From CALMFG01 sp963674805 (lineage in GTDB: Bacteria > Bacillota > Clostridia > Christensenellales > CALMFG01): 64,000 nt of DNA. Shown one piece after another: positions 25,549 through 34,908 of this stretch (positions are counted from its first letter, which is position 1; each line of letters opens with the position of its first letter). The stretch is from NCBI GenBank assembly GCA_963674805.2, contig CAXXNY010000022.1, positions 205,446 to 269,445 of the forward strand, read 5' to 3'. Made by a program: the position numbers and the translations under genes. Below the pieces are notes generated by a model. The model saw only the letters and a list, made by a program, of their open reading frames with translations, made no database searches and was not told where the DNA came from.

Positions 25549-26232
25549 TTAAGCCTTCAGCACCCGCTCGCCGTGGAGCAGGAGTTCTTTAACCAAACGT
25601 TCCGCTTCTTTTGAATCCCCTTTTTTGATACTGTTTAGAATTTGAATGTGCAATTCATTGACCGGTTGCGGGTCATCAAGTTTTTTATAAAACATCTCTA
25701 AATACGCTTTTGCGAACGGCTCAAAGGTGTTGATCATCAAATGGTATACGAGATTTTTACTGGCTTCAGAAATGGCTTTATGAAAACTGTAGTCCATATG
25801 GACTTTTTCTTCCAAAGTTTTAGTTGTGGTTTCTTTTTTACAGATGCTTTCGATTCTTTCAATATCTTTATCAGTCCGGTTGATTGCGGCTAAACGCGCG
25901 CATTCGGTTTCCACCAGCAGTCTCGCATCCAGTACGCTTTGGACCAGCTCAAAATCCACATCGTCCTTATTATGCATCATCAGCGAGAAGATTACGGCCA
26001 GCGTTCCGTCTTTCTTATAGTCCGCCACCTGCGTCCACTGCCTTGGATTGATACGCAAAAACCCCTTTTGCGCCAATTCCGCCAGCGCGGCATTCACCAC
26101 AGTCCGTGACGCGCCGTACATCTCCACCAGCTCGCGCTCGGTTGGCAGCTTATCGCCCGCCTTCCATTTGCCTGACAGAATATTGTGTTCGATCTGAGAT
26201 ATAAATGCCTGTTTTCTGCTCTCTTTTTTCAT
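25549..26232 (-). CDS. FadR/GntR family transcriptional regulator
   Basis: A 227-residue regulator. Residues about 8-72 form a GntR winged helix (GDKLPTERELVEMYGASRTVV) and the C-terminal about 140 residues form an all-helical FCD effector domain with metal-type histidines (MDYSFHKAISEAS). First gene of the operon with the glycyl radical enzyme, activase and flavin protein. A TGGTnnnACCA palindrome at its own promoter indicates autoregulation. The effector is probably a small carboxylate, as in most FCD regulators. Confidence 0.9.
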   Translation of the reverse strand: MKKESRKQAFISQIEHNILSGKWKAGDKLPTERELVEMYGASRTVVNAALAELAQKGFLRINPRQWTQVADYKKDGTLAVIFSLMMHNKDDVDFELVQSVLDARLLVETECARLAAINRTDKDIERIESICKKETTTKTLEEKVHMDYSFHKAISEASKNLVYHLMINTFEPFAKAYLEMFYKKLDDPQPVNELHIQILNSIKKGDSKEAERLVKELLLHGERVLKA

Positions 26233-26256
26233 TCAATCCATCCTTGCATCGTTTCC

Positions 26257-26269
26257 GTGGTCATACCAC
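26257..26269. promoter_or_regulatory. FadR-type operator overlapping the transcription start
   Basis: GTGGT-CAT-ACCAC, a perfect 5-bp inverted repeat containing the TGGTnnnACCA core characteristic of FadR-subfamily GntR regulators. It lies just downstream of the -10 hexamer, a repressing position. Confidence 0.78.
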
Positions 26270-26275
26270 AGATAT

Positions 26276-26304
26276 ATTATATGCCTAAAAATCAGCGTTT
26301 TCAA
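26276..26304 (-). promoter_or_regulatory. Promoter of the glycyl radical enzyme operon
   Basis: TTGAAA (26299-26304), 17-nt spacer and TATAAT (26276-26281) on the minus strand, followed by the FadR-type palindrome. Confidence 0.82.
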
Positions 26305-26317
26305 GAGATTTCTGTGC

Positions 26318-26360
26318 AATAAAAAACGATACAATCACGTTATTAACATTGTATCGTTTT
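26318..26360 (-). terminator. Terminator of the DUF89 gene
   Basis: A 13-bp perfect inverted repeat (26323-26335 with 26348-26360; aaaacgatacaat / attgtatcgtttt) with a 12-nt loop, flanked by T residues on the minus strand. It isolates the radical enzyme operon from the DUF89 gene. Confidence 0.85.
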
Positions 26361-26438
26361 AACCTTCTTTATTGAGGATTTGCGTCCGGTCAAAGTTAAC
26401 ACTGTGCCTAATCCTCTAACTAATTAATTGTTTTGCGA

Positions 26439-27335
26439 TTAATCAAATAAATCCATCTGTTGTACGGCTTCATTATGTAAAAAAATGCTTTCATTTAACT
26501 TTACTTTAAACCTTTCGGTGAAATACCCGCATTTACACAGAAAGGCAAAGTACACATTTAAATCACTCCCATAGAGCGATTCAAAATTTCCCATGCCTTT
26601 TGCTAAAATCAAATCAGCCTGTTCAATGAGGTGCTTAGACTCGTCATTGATCAATGTCATATCCGTGCCGGGTATATCGGTGCCATTATCGATCACCGTC
26701 ACGATCTTGGTCAGCCCTACGGCTTCCGCATCTTCCATCGTCGCATCATTCAGGATTGGCATGCCCCGGACAATCACATCAATCTTAAGCCGCGGATATT
26801 GCACCTGAATCGCCTGAATAAGCAGCTTATCAAATAAAATCTCACCTGCGTTGTCGGCTAAATACGCCATACGCTTTGATTGTCTCAGGTCCTGATCAAA
26901 CCGATTGAAACACTCCTGATTAATCTCCCATGTCGCTGCGGTTTCGATGATATTCATCACGCTGTCTTCCGCGATTTCATCATATGCACCCAAATCTATG
27001 AAGTTCCCTGCAAGCGCATACTTAACAGCCTGGAGAACCGGAACGTCAGCGTTAGTGATGTGCGCCCACAGTTCATCTTCAATCCCAAGCGCCAGTTCAT
27101 TGGACTGTTTCTTTTCCGCCTCAATATGATCGGATACGCCCGCATGCCGGCTGAGTTCGCGCTGGATACGCGCGGTTGTGGTAGGCGGAATCTCTCCCTC
27201 TTCAATATTGGAGATAATCCGCATCACCGATTTAATAAAATTTACCCGCTTATTCTTATCCGGCTCATATTCTTTATACATGCTATTTGCTTTATCCAGC
27301 ATACAAAAAATACAATCCAAAGATGCTTTCATCAT
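26439..27335 (-). CDS. DUF89 / ARMT1-like protein
   Basis: A 298-residue protein of the DUF89 family. It opens with the Cys pair DCIFCMLDKA and has the metal-binding LADNAGEILFD (Asp-Asn and Asp) and NDATMEDA motifs. Characterised members are metal-dependent phosphatases acting on damaged or side-product sugar and cofactor phosphates, such as fructose 1-phosphate. ATGATG at the start follows GGGTGA, so either the first or second Met may be used. Monocistronic: own promoter and terminator. A housekeeping metabolite-repair role is inferred. Confidence 0.85.
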   Translation of the reverse strand: MMKASLDCIFCMLDKANSMYKEYEPDKNKRVNFIKSVMRIISNIEEGEIPPTTTARIQRELSRHAGVSDHIEAEKKQSNELALGIEDELWAHITNADVPVLQAVKYALAGNFIDLGAYDEIAEDSVMNIIETAATWEINQECFNRFDQDLRQSKRMAYLADNAGEILFDKLLIQAIQVQYPRLKIDVIVRGMPILNDATMEDAEAVGLTKIVTVIDNGTDIPGTDMTLINDESKHLIEQADLILAKGMGNFESLYGSDLNVYFAFLCKCGYFTERFKVKLNESIFLHNEAVQQMDLFD

Positions 27336-27659
27336 GATGCTTCACCCTAACAATCATTATAGTCTTTCTATCTCTTATCAAACGCAATCATTATACAGTG
27401 TATATTCCCGATTTGACAACCTCATTTCATTTTTTAAAAGAAATGCGCAACAAAAAGTAACAGCGGTCAAAGCATACGTTTCTCTGTCTTATTCGGAAAT
27501 TTTAATTTTTCTTTCTGCCACACGCCTATGTCTTTTAAAACTGTCGCCTTGCGCCATATGCAAATCTTGAATACGTCCCAAATTCAATGCTATAATAGCG
27601 ATATTCAGATATACTGAAATGCACTCAGTTAAAATTCATAGTCTTAATTAAGGATAACC
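27336..27659. promoter_or_regulatory. 324-bp divergent intergenic region with two promoters
   Basis: Holds a minus-strand promoter for DUF89 (TTGTCA at 27414-27419, 18-nt spacer, TATAAT at 27390-27395) and a plus-strand promoter for the YfhO gene (TTGAAT at 27567-27572, 18-nt spacer, TATAAT at 27591-27596). I see no convincing gene or RNA in the centre. Confidence 0.7.
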
Positions 27660-29939
27660 ATGACAAAGATTTCTTTACGGCCTCAATCAATTAAAAATTA
27701 TATATGGAAGGTTCTGCTGCTGTGCCTGGTGACCGCCTCCACTGCATTCGTTCCTTTCATCATCAAGGGTAACGGGATTTTTGTTCTGCTCAACGACTTC
27801 AGCACCCAGCAGATTCCGCTGTGTATAGGAGCAAACGATGCCATCAAAAGCGGCGATATCTTCTGGAACTGGAGCATTGATCTGGGATCTAATTTTATCG
27901 GCGTCCTCAGCTTTTATAATCTGGGCACGCCATTTTTCTGGCTAACGTTGTTGTTTCCGGCTAAGGCTTTCCCCTATCTCGCCGGATGGATATACATACT
28001 CAAATACTGTGTCGCGGGATTGACGGCATTTCTATATTTAAAACGCTTCTTAAAAAATCTTGATTTAGCCGTGCTGGGTGCATTGCTGTATGCCTTCTCG
28101 GGTTTTCAGACCATCAATCTGATGTTCTATAATTTCCATGATGTGGTTGCGTTCTTCCCGCTGATGCTGGTCGGGCTGGAGTCATTGATTGAAGACCGCA
28201 AGTTCGGGCTGTTCTCGCTGGCTGTCGCAATCAATGTGCTGAATAATTTCTTTTTCTTTGTCGGTGAAGCCGTCTTCATCATCCTGTATTTCATTTTTCG
28301 CTGGCTGATTCCCGACTTTAAAAGAACCATCAAGCGGATCCCGCAGTGTTTACTCGAGGCGGTTTTAGGCATCGGGCTTGCGGCATTCATGCTGCTGCCA
28401 TCGGTATTATTGACGTTAGATAACCCAAGGGTCGCTGTCCGCATGACTGGCCGCGACATGCTGGTTTACCAAACCGACCGTTATATTACCCTGCTGAAAA
28501 GTGTCTTTATCCCTGCCGACGTGATGGCCGAGACCAAGGATTATACCTCAAGCAGCGCTTACTTGCCTTTTATCGGTATTGGGCTCACCATTGGGTATGT
28601 CTTGTCCAAGCCGAAAAAATGGCTGTCTCTGCTCATTATCATATGCCTGTTGTTTGCCGGAATCCCGGTTTTAAACAGCCTGTTCTATGGATTAAACGGG
28701 AACTATTACGCCCGTTGGTTTTATATGCTGGTGCTTATGTTCATTCTGGCGGCGGTTGTTTCGCTGGACAATATACCGGAGCACCGGAAGAGTGCGGGTG
28801 TGGGTTTTGCCGCCGCAATTATCGGTTCGGGCGGATTCCTGTTGGTCTTATTCCGTGCGGACCTCCACAAGAGGCCAACCGTTTGGGGCCCTTCGGTTCA
28901 GACCTTTGCTGTCTATGCGTCAATTGCCCTCGCCGGTGTGATTGCCGCAGTTATTTTATACTATACGGTTAAGGATTCTAAAAAGCTTGCGGCGCTCTTG
29001 ATTGCCGGGGTTATGGTTTTTTCCGCGACGACAACCATCATCAATATTGCTAAGCAGCAGGACGACACGCAGGATGCGCAATATTTCTATAACGTCCAGA
29101 CCAGCGGTTCACAGCTGTTAGAACTGCCGGACGCCGATCAGTACCGGTTCCGCATCGACTGGAAATATGACAACACCGCGGTGGTTAACAATACCATGAC
29201 CGTTAATTCGTTTATCACGACGCTCAACGGCAGTATCTTTGAGTTTTATGAAAATATCGGCTGTCCGCGGCGGATTGTGACGCTCTGCGAAGATCCGCTG
29301 ATTGATACGCTTCTGTCCGTAAAATACGAGGTGTTCACAGCGCCTCAGGAAAGTAAGGATACTGTTTTGATCTATTCGGACGGCAGCCGAACACTCTATG
29401 TCTATGAAAAATCGGATGTGCTGCCCATTGGATTCACCTATGATTATTACATCACAAAAGAAACTTTTCTTTTGCTTCCTATGGAAATCCGTCCGTATGT
29501 TTTGTTAAATGCCGTTGTGGTTGATACGGCATCAGCGGTTGATGACCGGCTGAACCTGCTTCCAAACTCATATTATGAAAGTATGGAAAGCATCGACATA
29601 ACCGGTGCCATTGCCGAAAGGAAGCAGGAATCCGGCACTAACTTTAAGCGGGATTCAAAAGGTTTCTCCGTGGATATTAGCACGAAAAACGATACGTACG
29701 CGTATTTCAGTGTCCCGTATGACAAAGGTTGGTCAGCCTCGGTCAACGGATCAGCAGTCTCAATTATCAATTCCAGCGGCATGATGGTTATTCCCTTAAA
29801 TGCCGGGGACAATGATATCCGGTTTGATTATCATACACCGGGGTTAACCGCCGGATTCATCATCACCGTATGCAGTGCGCTGATCTTAGCTTTATATTGG
29901 GTGCTGGTCCGCAGGCGGATAAAAGATTCAACTCTTTAG
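27660..29939 (+). CDS. YfhO family membrane protein (GT-C-like)
   Basis: A 759-residue protein with about 12-14 hydrophobic segments up to residue 450, a long soluble domain (about 460-720) and a last transmembrane helix. The pattern (PFFWLTLLFP, LKRFLKNLDLAVLGALLYAFSGF) matches YfhO proteins, which glycosylate lipoteichoic acid or related polymers using lipid-linked sugars. An early loop carries LLNDFSTQQIP, the usual position of the catalytic Asp. It is a single-gene plus-strand unit followed by a terminator. Confidence 0.88.
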   Translation: MTKISLRPQSIKNYIWKVLLLCLVTASTAFVPFIIKGNGIFVLLNDFSTQQIPLCIGANDAIKSGDIFWNWSIDLGSNFIGVLSFYNLGTPFFWLTLLFPAKAFPYLAGWIYILKYCVAGLTAFLYLKRFLKNLDLAVLGALLYAFSGFQTINLMFYNFHDVVAFFPLMLVGLESLIEDRKFGLFSLAVAINVLNNFFFFVGEAVFIILYFIFRWLIPDFKRTIKRIPQCLLEAVLGIGLAAFMLLPSVLLTLDNPRVAVRMTGRDMLVYQTDRYITLLKSVFIPADVMAETKDYTSSSAYLPFIGIGLTIGYVLSKPKKWLSLLIIICLLFAGIPVLNSLFYGLNGNYYARWFYMLVLMFILAAVVSLDNIPEHRKSAGVGFAAAIIGSGGFLLVLFRADLHKRPTVWGPSVQTFAVYASIALAGVIAAVILYYTVKDSKKLAALLIAGVMVFSATTTIINIAKQQDDTQDAQYFYNVQTSGSQLLELPDADQYRFRIDWKYDNTAVVNNTMTVNSFITTLNGSIFEFYENIGCPRRIVTLCEDPLIDTLLSVKYEVFTAPQESKDTVLIYSDGSRTLYVYEKSDVLPIGFTYDYYITKETFLLLPMEIRPYVLLNAVVVDTASAVDDRLNLLPNSYYESMESIDITGAIAERKQESGTNFKRDSKGFSVDISTKNDTYAYFSVPYDKGWSASVNGSAVSIINSSGMMVIPLNAGDNDIRFDYHTPGLTAGFIITVCSALILALYWVLVRRRIKDSTL

Positions 29940-29977
29940 TAGCAAAACCGCATCACAGAAACACCTCGCTTAATATA

Positions 29978-30010
29978 AAAAGCCGTGATTTATCCAAGCA
30001 CGGCTTTGTT
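29978..30010 (+). terminator. Terminator between convergent YfhO and PTPS-related genes
   Basis: AAAGCCGTG / CACGGCTTT, a 9-bp perfect stem (29978-29986 with 29999-30007) with a 12-nt loop. A-rich on one side and T-rich on the other, so it may act in both directions. Confidence 0.82.
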
Positions 30011-30037
30011 ATGATAATAAGGCTTTATGATACTCGA

Positions 30038-31741
30038 TTACGCGCGAATCGACGCATTCGTTTTTAATTTTCGCTTCTTTTGCCAATAGAGAATCACAAT
30101 CAGCGCAACGGTTAGCAGGGTGATCAGCTCCGCGATGCGTTGAAGCATTGTCCCTTTATAATCAACCACAATCTGCCCTTTCTGATTCAGCTTATGGCTG
30201 TCTACCCTGATCATCGCATTCTGTTTGCTGATATCAAGCTCTGCTTTTTCACCGGATTCACTGGCGAACACCGCCTGATACCCCTTATAATACAACAGTG
30301 GAACATCTAAATAATCGCTTTGGATTCCGGCAGGATAATCAAATGTAATCTTAACGCCCTTTTGCGTGAATGGAATTTCTGTGCCGTCGCTCATGACAAT
30401 ACTGCGCTCACCTTCCGTCAAGCTGATGATAGGGTCACGGTTCAAGCCGTCAGGCAGATACTCATAGCCGTTCGCAGGGTAAGTATTCGCTGTCCGCTGA
30501 TAAAAATCAGGGGCGATGTCCATATATTCAACCAGTTCCGTGGTCAGCTGAATCGCGTTGCTGCCCATCAGAATCATAATCAGTAATAATCCAAAGTAGC
30601 GCATCCGGCCCTTGAGAAACAGATTACTCATGATACCAATTGAAATCGCAAGGAATACTGTTGCCAGTGCAAAGAAACGCCAGGGAAACTGAATCTTATC
30701 GAAAAACGACGGCATATAGCGCCAGGGAAACAAAATAGAGGCCGCAAAAATCAGTACAAAGCCTGTGATCATGCTCCAGTTAATCTTTTTAACGTCCGTA
30801 CTGATACCGGGCTCTTTGACGATAAAGATTCGCATCAAACACATCAGCAGGATTGCCGTGTCAAACGCGCAGGTGCTTCCGGATATATCCTTAATCGATG
30901 AAAAGATGACAGGGACGCTGACCGCTGCCTCACCCAGCGGCCAAGATGTCTGGAATTGAATCGACAGTGCTCTTGTCTGTTCGAGCATTGGTATCCAGAA
31001 TATGCTGGTGATCCCCAGCGTGAGCGCAACTGCCGCTAACAGCTTTACGATTTTTTTAGGCGTTGTGACGATATGCTTAAGCCGGAATAATGATAAAACC
31101 ACGCAAAGCACACCGCACATTAATAAAGAAATAAGATGAGAAAATATCAGCCCCGAAAACCCGACCACAAACAGCCATGGTTTATCAAAATCTTCGTATA
31201 AGAAATTATATAATCCATAAATGACAAGCGGATAAAAGACAAACGCCTGTGTTTCGCCCAGAGCAAACCGGACATATATATTCTGTAAAAAATATTGAGA
31301 CAGGCATACTATCACCGCAATCGTTACGCCCGCAAAGCGGCTTTTAGAAATGCCCTTCCCGCTATAATAGGTCGTGATAAAGCACGCCATAGATATAAGC
31401 AAAATAAAAGCCTTATAACTGAGTTCAATATCCAGCCCGGCAGCACTCAAAAAAGCCGGAATATACAGGAATAAATCAGGATAAAAAATAGAACTGGCGT
31501 ACCCGTAGTTGTTAAAGAATATCGGGTTGACCCGAACGGGAAACTGACCGGATAGCAGCCCCGCCCGTATACTTTCCAGCCGCAACATATGATATCCCCT
31601 GTCGTGGCCGTCCGGCAGATGGCCGTTCAGCAGCGGAATGCAGATCACCAGCATAGTCGCCATGAATACAAATATGCCGATTCGGTTCGTCCTGTCTTTA
31701 AAGAAATCCTTTGGAATGGTGATGCGCCATTTTTTCTGCAT
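30038..31741 (-). CDS. Polytopic membrane protein, 6-pyruvoyl-tetrahydropterin synthase-related domain (GT-C-like)
   Basis: A 567-residue membrane protein with about 11 hydrophobic segments. The first outside loop contains LPDGHDRGYHMLRLESIRAG (about 40-59), the hallmark of the PTPS_related membrane family, whose name reflects an automated domain label rather than pterin chemistry; the DH..H loop suits a GT-C glycosyltransferase. An extracellular domain lies near residues 430-540. It is encoded downstream of a GT2 transferase that could make its lipid-linked sugar donor. Confidence 0.75.
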   Translation of the reverse strand: MQKKWRITIPKDFFKDRTNRIGIFVFMATMLVICIPLLNGHLPDGHDRGYHMLRLESIRAGLLSGQFPVRVNPIFFNNYGYASSIFYPDLFLYIPAFLSAAGLDIELSYKAFILLISMACFITTYYSGKGISKSRFAGVTIAVIVCLSQYFLQNIYVRFALGETQAFVFYPLVIYGLYNFLYEDFDKPWLFVVGFSGLIFSHLISLLMCGVLCVVLSLFRLKHIVTTPKKIVKLLAAVALTLGITSIFWIPMLEQTRALSIQFQTSWPLGEAAVSVPVIFSSIKDISGSTCAFDTAILLMCLMRIFIVKEPGISTDVKKINWSMITGFVLIFAASILFPWRYMPSFFDKIQFPWRFFALATVFLAISIGIMSNLFLKGRMRYFGLLLIMILMGSNAIQLTTELVEYMDIAPDFYQRTANTYPANGYEYLPDGLNRDPIISLTEGERSIVMSDGTEIPFTQKGVKITFDYPAGIQSDYLDVPLLYYKGYQAVFASESGEKAELDISKQNAMIRVDSHKLNQKGQIVVDYKGTMLQRIAELITLLTVALIVILYWQKKRKLKTNASIRA

Positions 31742-31849
31742 AATCTGCCGCCTTAAAAAATTTTTCGCTATTTTCTGCTGTCGAATAAAATATATTGATA
31801 CTGCTGAAATTAAAACTACTGATAACAGGCTGTTACGGGTCCCCTGCTG

Positions 31850-32809
31850 TTACTTGCTGTCATTGCTGCTGTCCAACGTCCGTTTTACAATATACTTGGG
31901 TCTGTTTTTCATCTCAATAAAGGCTTTGCCCAGATACTCGCCGATAATGCCCAGGAAAAGAAGCTGAACGCCTGCGGTCAGCAGGATAATTGCAATCATG
32001 GACGGATAGCCGGCAACCGGATCGCCGATTGTTAAGGTCTTGATAACGACAAATATCAGATATAAAAAGGCCAGCAGGGAAACGATTAAGCCCATTACCG
32101 TTGCAACTCTGAGCGGCGTAACCGAGAAGGACACAATGCCGTCGAGCGCATATTTAAACAGTTTAAAAAATCCCCAGCTGGTTTTACCATGCTGACGCTG
32201 GACATTGTCGAACTCCAGATATTTAACATTGAAGCCCACCCATTCCGTCAGGCCTTTGGAAAACCGGTTGTTTTCCTGCAGGCTTAAGATGGCGTTCACC
32301 ACCTGACGCGTCATAATTTTATAATCACGGGCGCCTTCTTTAATTTCGATATCGCTGAATTTATTGAATAGTTTATAAAATGCGGACGAAAAAAACGAAA
32401 CAACCGCTCCCTCGCCTTTGCGGCTGCGTCTTCTTGTCGCAACAATATCATAAGACTCCTCTTCGATAAAACGCAGCATTTCGGGAAGTAGTTCCGGCGG
32501 ATCCTGAAGGTCCGCATCCATAACGACCACATAATCACCCTTGCTGTACTCAAGACCGGCCAATATGGCAGATTCCTTGCCGAAGTTTCGGCTGAAGAAA
32601 ATCGCTTTTATGGTTTCCCGGTTTTCAGCATACAGCTCTGACAGCAGACCGGCAGTGTTGTCCTTGCTGCCATCATCAATGAAGATCAGTTCCACATTAA
32701 CATTTAAGTTTGGGGTATATTTTGTCACTTCACTAAAAAAAAGGCGCAGTGAATCTTCCTCATTATGGCACGGCACGATAATTGATAACAGTTTTTTTTC
32801 TTTGACCAT
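31850..32809 (-). CDS. GT2 polyprenyl-phosphate glycosyltransferase (GtrB type)
   Basis: A 319-residue enzyme. The N-terminal about 230 residues are a GT-A domain (SIIVPCHNEEDSL, FIDDGSKDNT, VVMDADLQDPPELLPEM with the DAD metal site, and QRQHGKTSWG). Two transmembrane helices follow (about 235-255 and 268-290), the layout of GtrB/DPM1-type transferases that make undecaprenyl-phosphate glucose or similar. It is followed by the PTPS-related GT-C-like gene, a plausible user of the product. Confidence 0.93.
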   Translation of the reverse strand: MVKEKKLLSIIVPCHNEEDSLRLFFSEVTKYTPNLNVNVELIFIDDGSKDNTAGLLSELYAENRETIKAIFFSRNFGKESAILAGLEYSKGDYVVVMDADLQDPPELLPEMLRFIEEESYDIVATRRRSRKGEGAVVSFFSSAFYKLFNKFSDIEIKEGARDYKIMTRQVVNAILSLQENNRFSKGLTEWVGFNVKYLEFDNVQRQHGKTSWGFFKLFKYALDGIVSFSVTPLRVATVMGLIVSLLAFLYLIFVVIKTLTIGDPVAGYPSMIAIILLTAGVQLLFLGIIGEYLGKAFIEMKNRPKYIVKRTLDSSNDSK

Positions 32810-33093
32810 CGGAACTCCCTGCTTACTTAAGCGTTATTATCCATTTTAATACTATTCAATCTATTTTAATGTAAAATGTTATTATATTTAACTAAAATAA
32901 ACTTCACTATTTATAGAAACATATATTGAATTTTCTTCCTGCATTTTAACAAAGATTTGGTGCTTTTGCAATTGCTTCATACCTTTAGGAACACCGTTCA
33001 AAAATCCCTATCATTAAACGAAACGAATTCTTATCTCCGGCTTCAGACTGGACTACAAACCATCAATCCTGCATAATATTTCGCTTTTCGCTG

Positions 33094-33471
33094 CTACTTC
33101 AGAGTTTTGTCAATCTGCTCTTTCAGATACTTAACCATATCCGCAATAAGCTGTTTCGGCAGCGGTTTATCCAGCGGGAACTGCACCGAACCCTTCCCTG
33201 TTTTATATTCTGCCAGCGTTTCTTTGAAATGCATCATGGTTGCCGGGTGCGGATATAGGCCGACATGTTTTTTATAGCCGGCAACCATGATCTGCTGATC
33301 CCTTTTTCCGCCCTTCCGCAGTGCAAAGGCAGGCATATTGTAATTAATCAGCTCTTCCGCCTCCGGTACTGTATCATGGACAATTTTTCTGATCTCCTCA
33401 AGATACAACCTTGCTTCCTGAGACAGCCCGCTTATATATTCATCAATCGTTTTAAATACCGCATTATCCAT
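33094..33471 (-). CDS. DUF1801 (YdhG-like) small protein
   Basis: A 125-residue cytosolic protein with the DUF1801 pattern (IDEYISGLSQEARLYLEEIRKIV, INYNMPAF, YPHPATMMHF, GKGSVQFPLDKPLP). Function unknown; the fold resembles iron-chaperone-like YdhG. The ATG at 33471 follows GGAGAG, and residues encoded between 33471 and the possible upstream start at 33537 show no family similarity. It is a stand-alone gene between two divergent glycan units. Confidence 0.82.
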   Translation of the reverse strand: MDNAVFKTIDEYISGLSQEARLYLEEIRKIVHDTVPEAEELINYNMPAFALRKGGKRDQQIMVAGYKKHVGLYPHPATMMHFKETLAEYKTGKGSVQFPLDKPLPKQLIADMVKYLKEQIDKTLK

Positions 33472-33639
33472 GTTCGCTTCGCTCTCCATTGGCAAACATT
33501 TAGCCATCAATCGTCTTTCAAATGATACCCTTATCATAGCACCTTACCTGTCTAATATAAAGACCGTTTCCTTAACCGCCAGTGGCATATTCCACCGATT
33601 AATAAACAGGAATGGAAATTGAGCGGTTGAAACAGCAAG

Positions 33640-33668
33640 TTGTAAATCGCAGCTAAAAAGGCTATAAT
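33640..33668 (+). promoter_or_regulatory. Promoter of the GT-C/GT2/glf/gtrA operon
   Basis: TTGTAA (33640-33645), 17-nt spacer, TATAAT (33663-33668), about 65 bp before the first gene. Confidence 0.72.
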
Positions 33669-33732
33669 AGTCACGATGTAAACGGCCTGTACGGCTGATT
33701 TATTATTTCACTATTTCGTTGGAGACAGGGTA

Positions 33733-34884
33733 TTGGATTTAAAATTAAAAAGGAATTCGTTCATTATTATCGGCTGCTTGATCATTGGGGTATTCTTACG
33801 GTTTTGGGTTTCGCGTTTTGGATATAACTATGATTTCGAGTCATACAAGATCGTTGGCGATCTGATGAATCAGGGCTCAAACGTATATGCAAATACAGCT
33901 AGGTACAACTATGGCCCTGTTTTTTTCTATATCCAAGGTCTCTTATACCGCATTTCCAACTTATTCGGAGGAATGCAGGAATCCGTTTTCCGAAAACTTA
34001 TCATCACTGTTTTGACAATGGTTGATATCGGTATATTCATCTATCTGCTTAAAAAGTATCATTTAAAGTTTGCTTTATTCTTCTTTCTCAATCCCATCTC
34101 CATTATCATAACAGGTTTTCATAACCAGTTTGACAACATTGCAATATTGATCATGCTTATTGCGATTGAGTTTTATAATGAAGAAAAAAGTTGGAACTGG
34201 CGCGATGCTGTATTTATTTTAATCTTTAGCTTCTCGCTGATCACCAAGCATATTTTTTATATATTCCCTGTCTGGATTCTGATGCGTCCGAATCTCGGAT
34301 GGAAAAAGAAAATGGTTTATTTCATAGCTCCGATTGCCTTATTTTTGATTAGTTTTTTGCCCTATATCGGCAACGGCGGCTTGGACGGCATTATCAATAA
34401 CGTATTCGGATACCGCTCCTCCAATAACTTTCCGTTAATTCAGAATTTTGCGGCACAGGCGTCACAGATTAGTATTCATAATGGTTTAACATTCTCCTCT
34501 TTATACTTCCCAGTTTCTATTCTGTTAATCTGTGCTGTCGGGTATATCTCAAGAAAGATGGCCATACAAGAACAGCTGATGCTGTTAACCGTCGCTTTAG
34601 TCGCTTTTTCATCCGCAATCGCAAATCAGTATTTAGCGATTCCGTTGGTCGGCCTTGCCGTCTACAGCAAATACACGAAGTATCTTTACAGCATCTTCGG
34701 CCTTGGTTTTCTGCTGTTTAATCCGAATGGATTTAACCTTTCCGCACATTATGCATCCAGGCTTTTTATTCTGGCGGATCGGTTTTTTGGTTTGTTCGGG
34801 TACCATATCTTCGCAATCCTTTTAGTCATCGTGGTTTTAAAGGGGATTAATCTTTTTAATAAAAGAGCGGCGGAATATATATAA
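33733..34884 (+). CDS. GT-C type membrane glycosyltransferase
   Basis: A 383-residue membrane protein with about 10 hydrophobic segments. The first extracytoplasmic loop has GYNYDFESYKIVGDLM with acidic residues, then YNYGPVFFYIQG and, later, GFHNQFDNIAILI, features of dolichyl/polyprenyl-phosphate mannosyl- or glucosyltransferases (ALG6/8 or PMT-like GT-C). Translation appears to begin at TTG (33733-33735), with GGAG 8 nt upstream and no suitable ATG. First gene of an operon with GT2, UDP-galactopyranose mutase and GtrA. Confidence 0.83.
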   Translation: MDLKLKRNSFIIIGCLIIGVFLRFWVSRFGYNYDFESYKIVGDLMNQGSNVYANTARYNYGPVFFYIQGLLYRISNLFGGMQESVFRKLIITVLTMVDIGIFIYLLKKYHLKFALFFFLNPISIIITGFHNQFDNIAILIMLIAIEFYNEEKSWNWRDAVFILIFSFSLITKHIFYIFPVWILMRPNLGWKKKMVYFIAPIALFLISFLPYIGNGGLDGIINNVFGYRSSNNFPLIQNFAAQASQISIHNGLTFSSLYFPVSILLICAVGYISRKMAIQEQLMLLTVALVAFSSAIANQYLAIPLVGLAVYSKYTKYLYSIFGLGFLLFNPNGFNLSAHYASRLFILADRFFGLFGYHIFAILLVIVVLKGINLFNKRAAEYI

Positions 34885-34895
34885 CCTAAAAAAAT

Positions 34896-34908
34896 GGAGG
34901 CATCGTTG
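34896..34908 (+). promoter_or_regulatory. Shine-Dalgarno that sets the TTG start of the next GT2 gene
   Basis: GGAGG at 34896-34900 lies 5 nt before TTG (34906-34908). An in-frame ATG at 34894 overlaps this site and has no ribosome-binding site of its own, so TTG is the likely start. Confidence 0.75.

Noticed and set aside
34894..34896. ATG as start of the GT2 gene
   Set aside because: It overlaps the GGAGG that serves TTG at 34906 and has no upstream Shine-Dalgarno itself.
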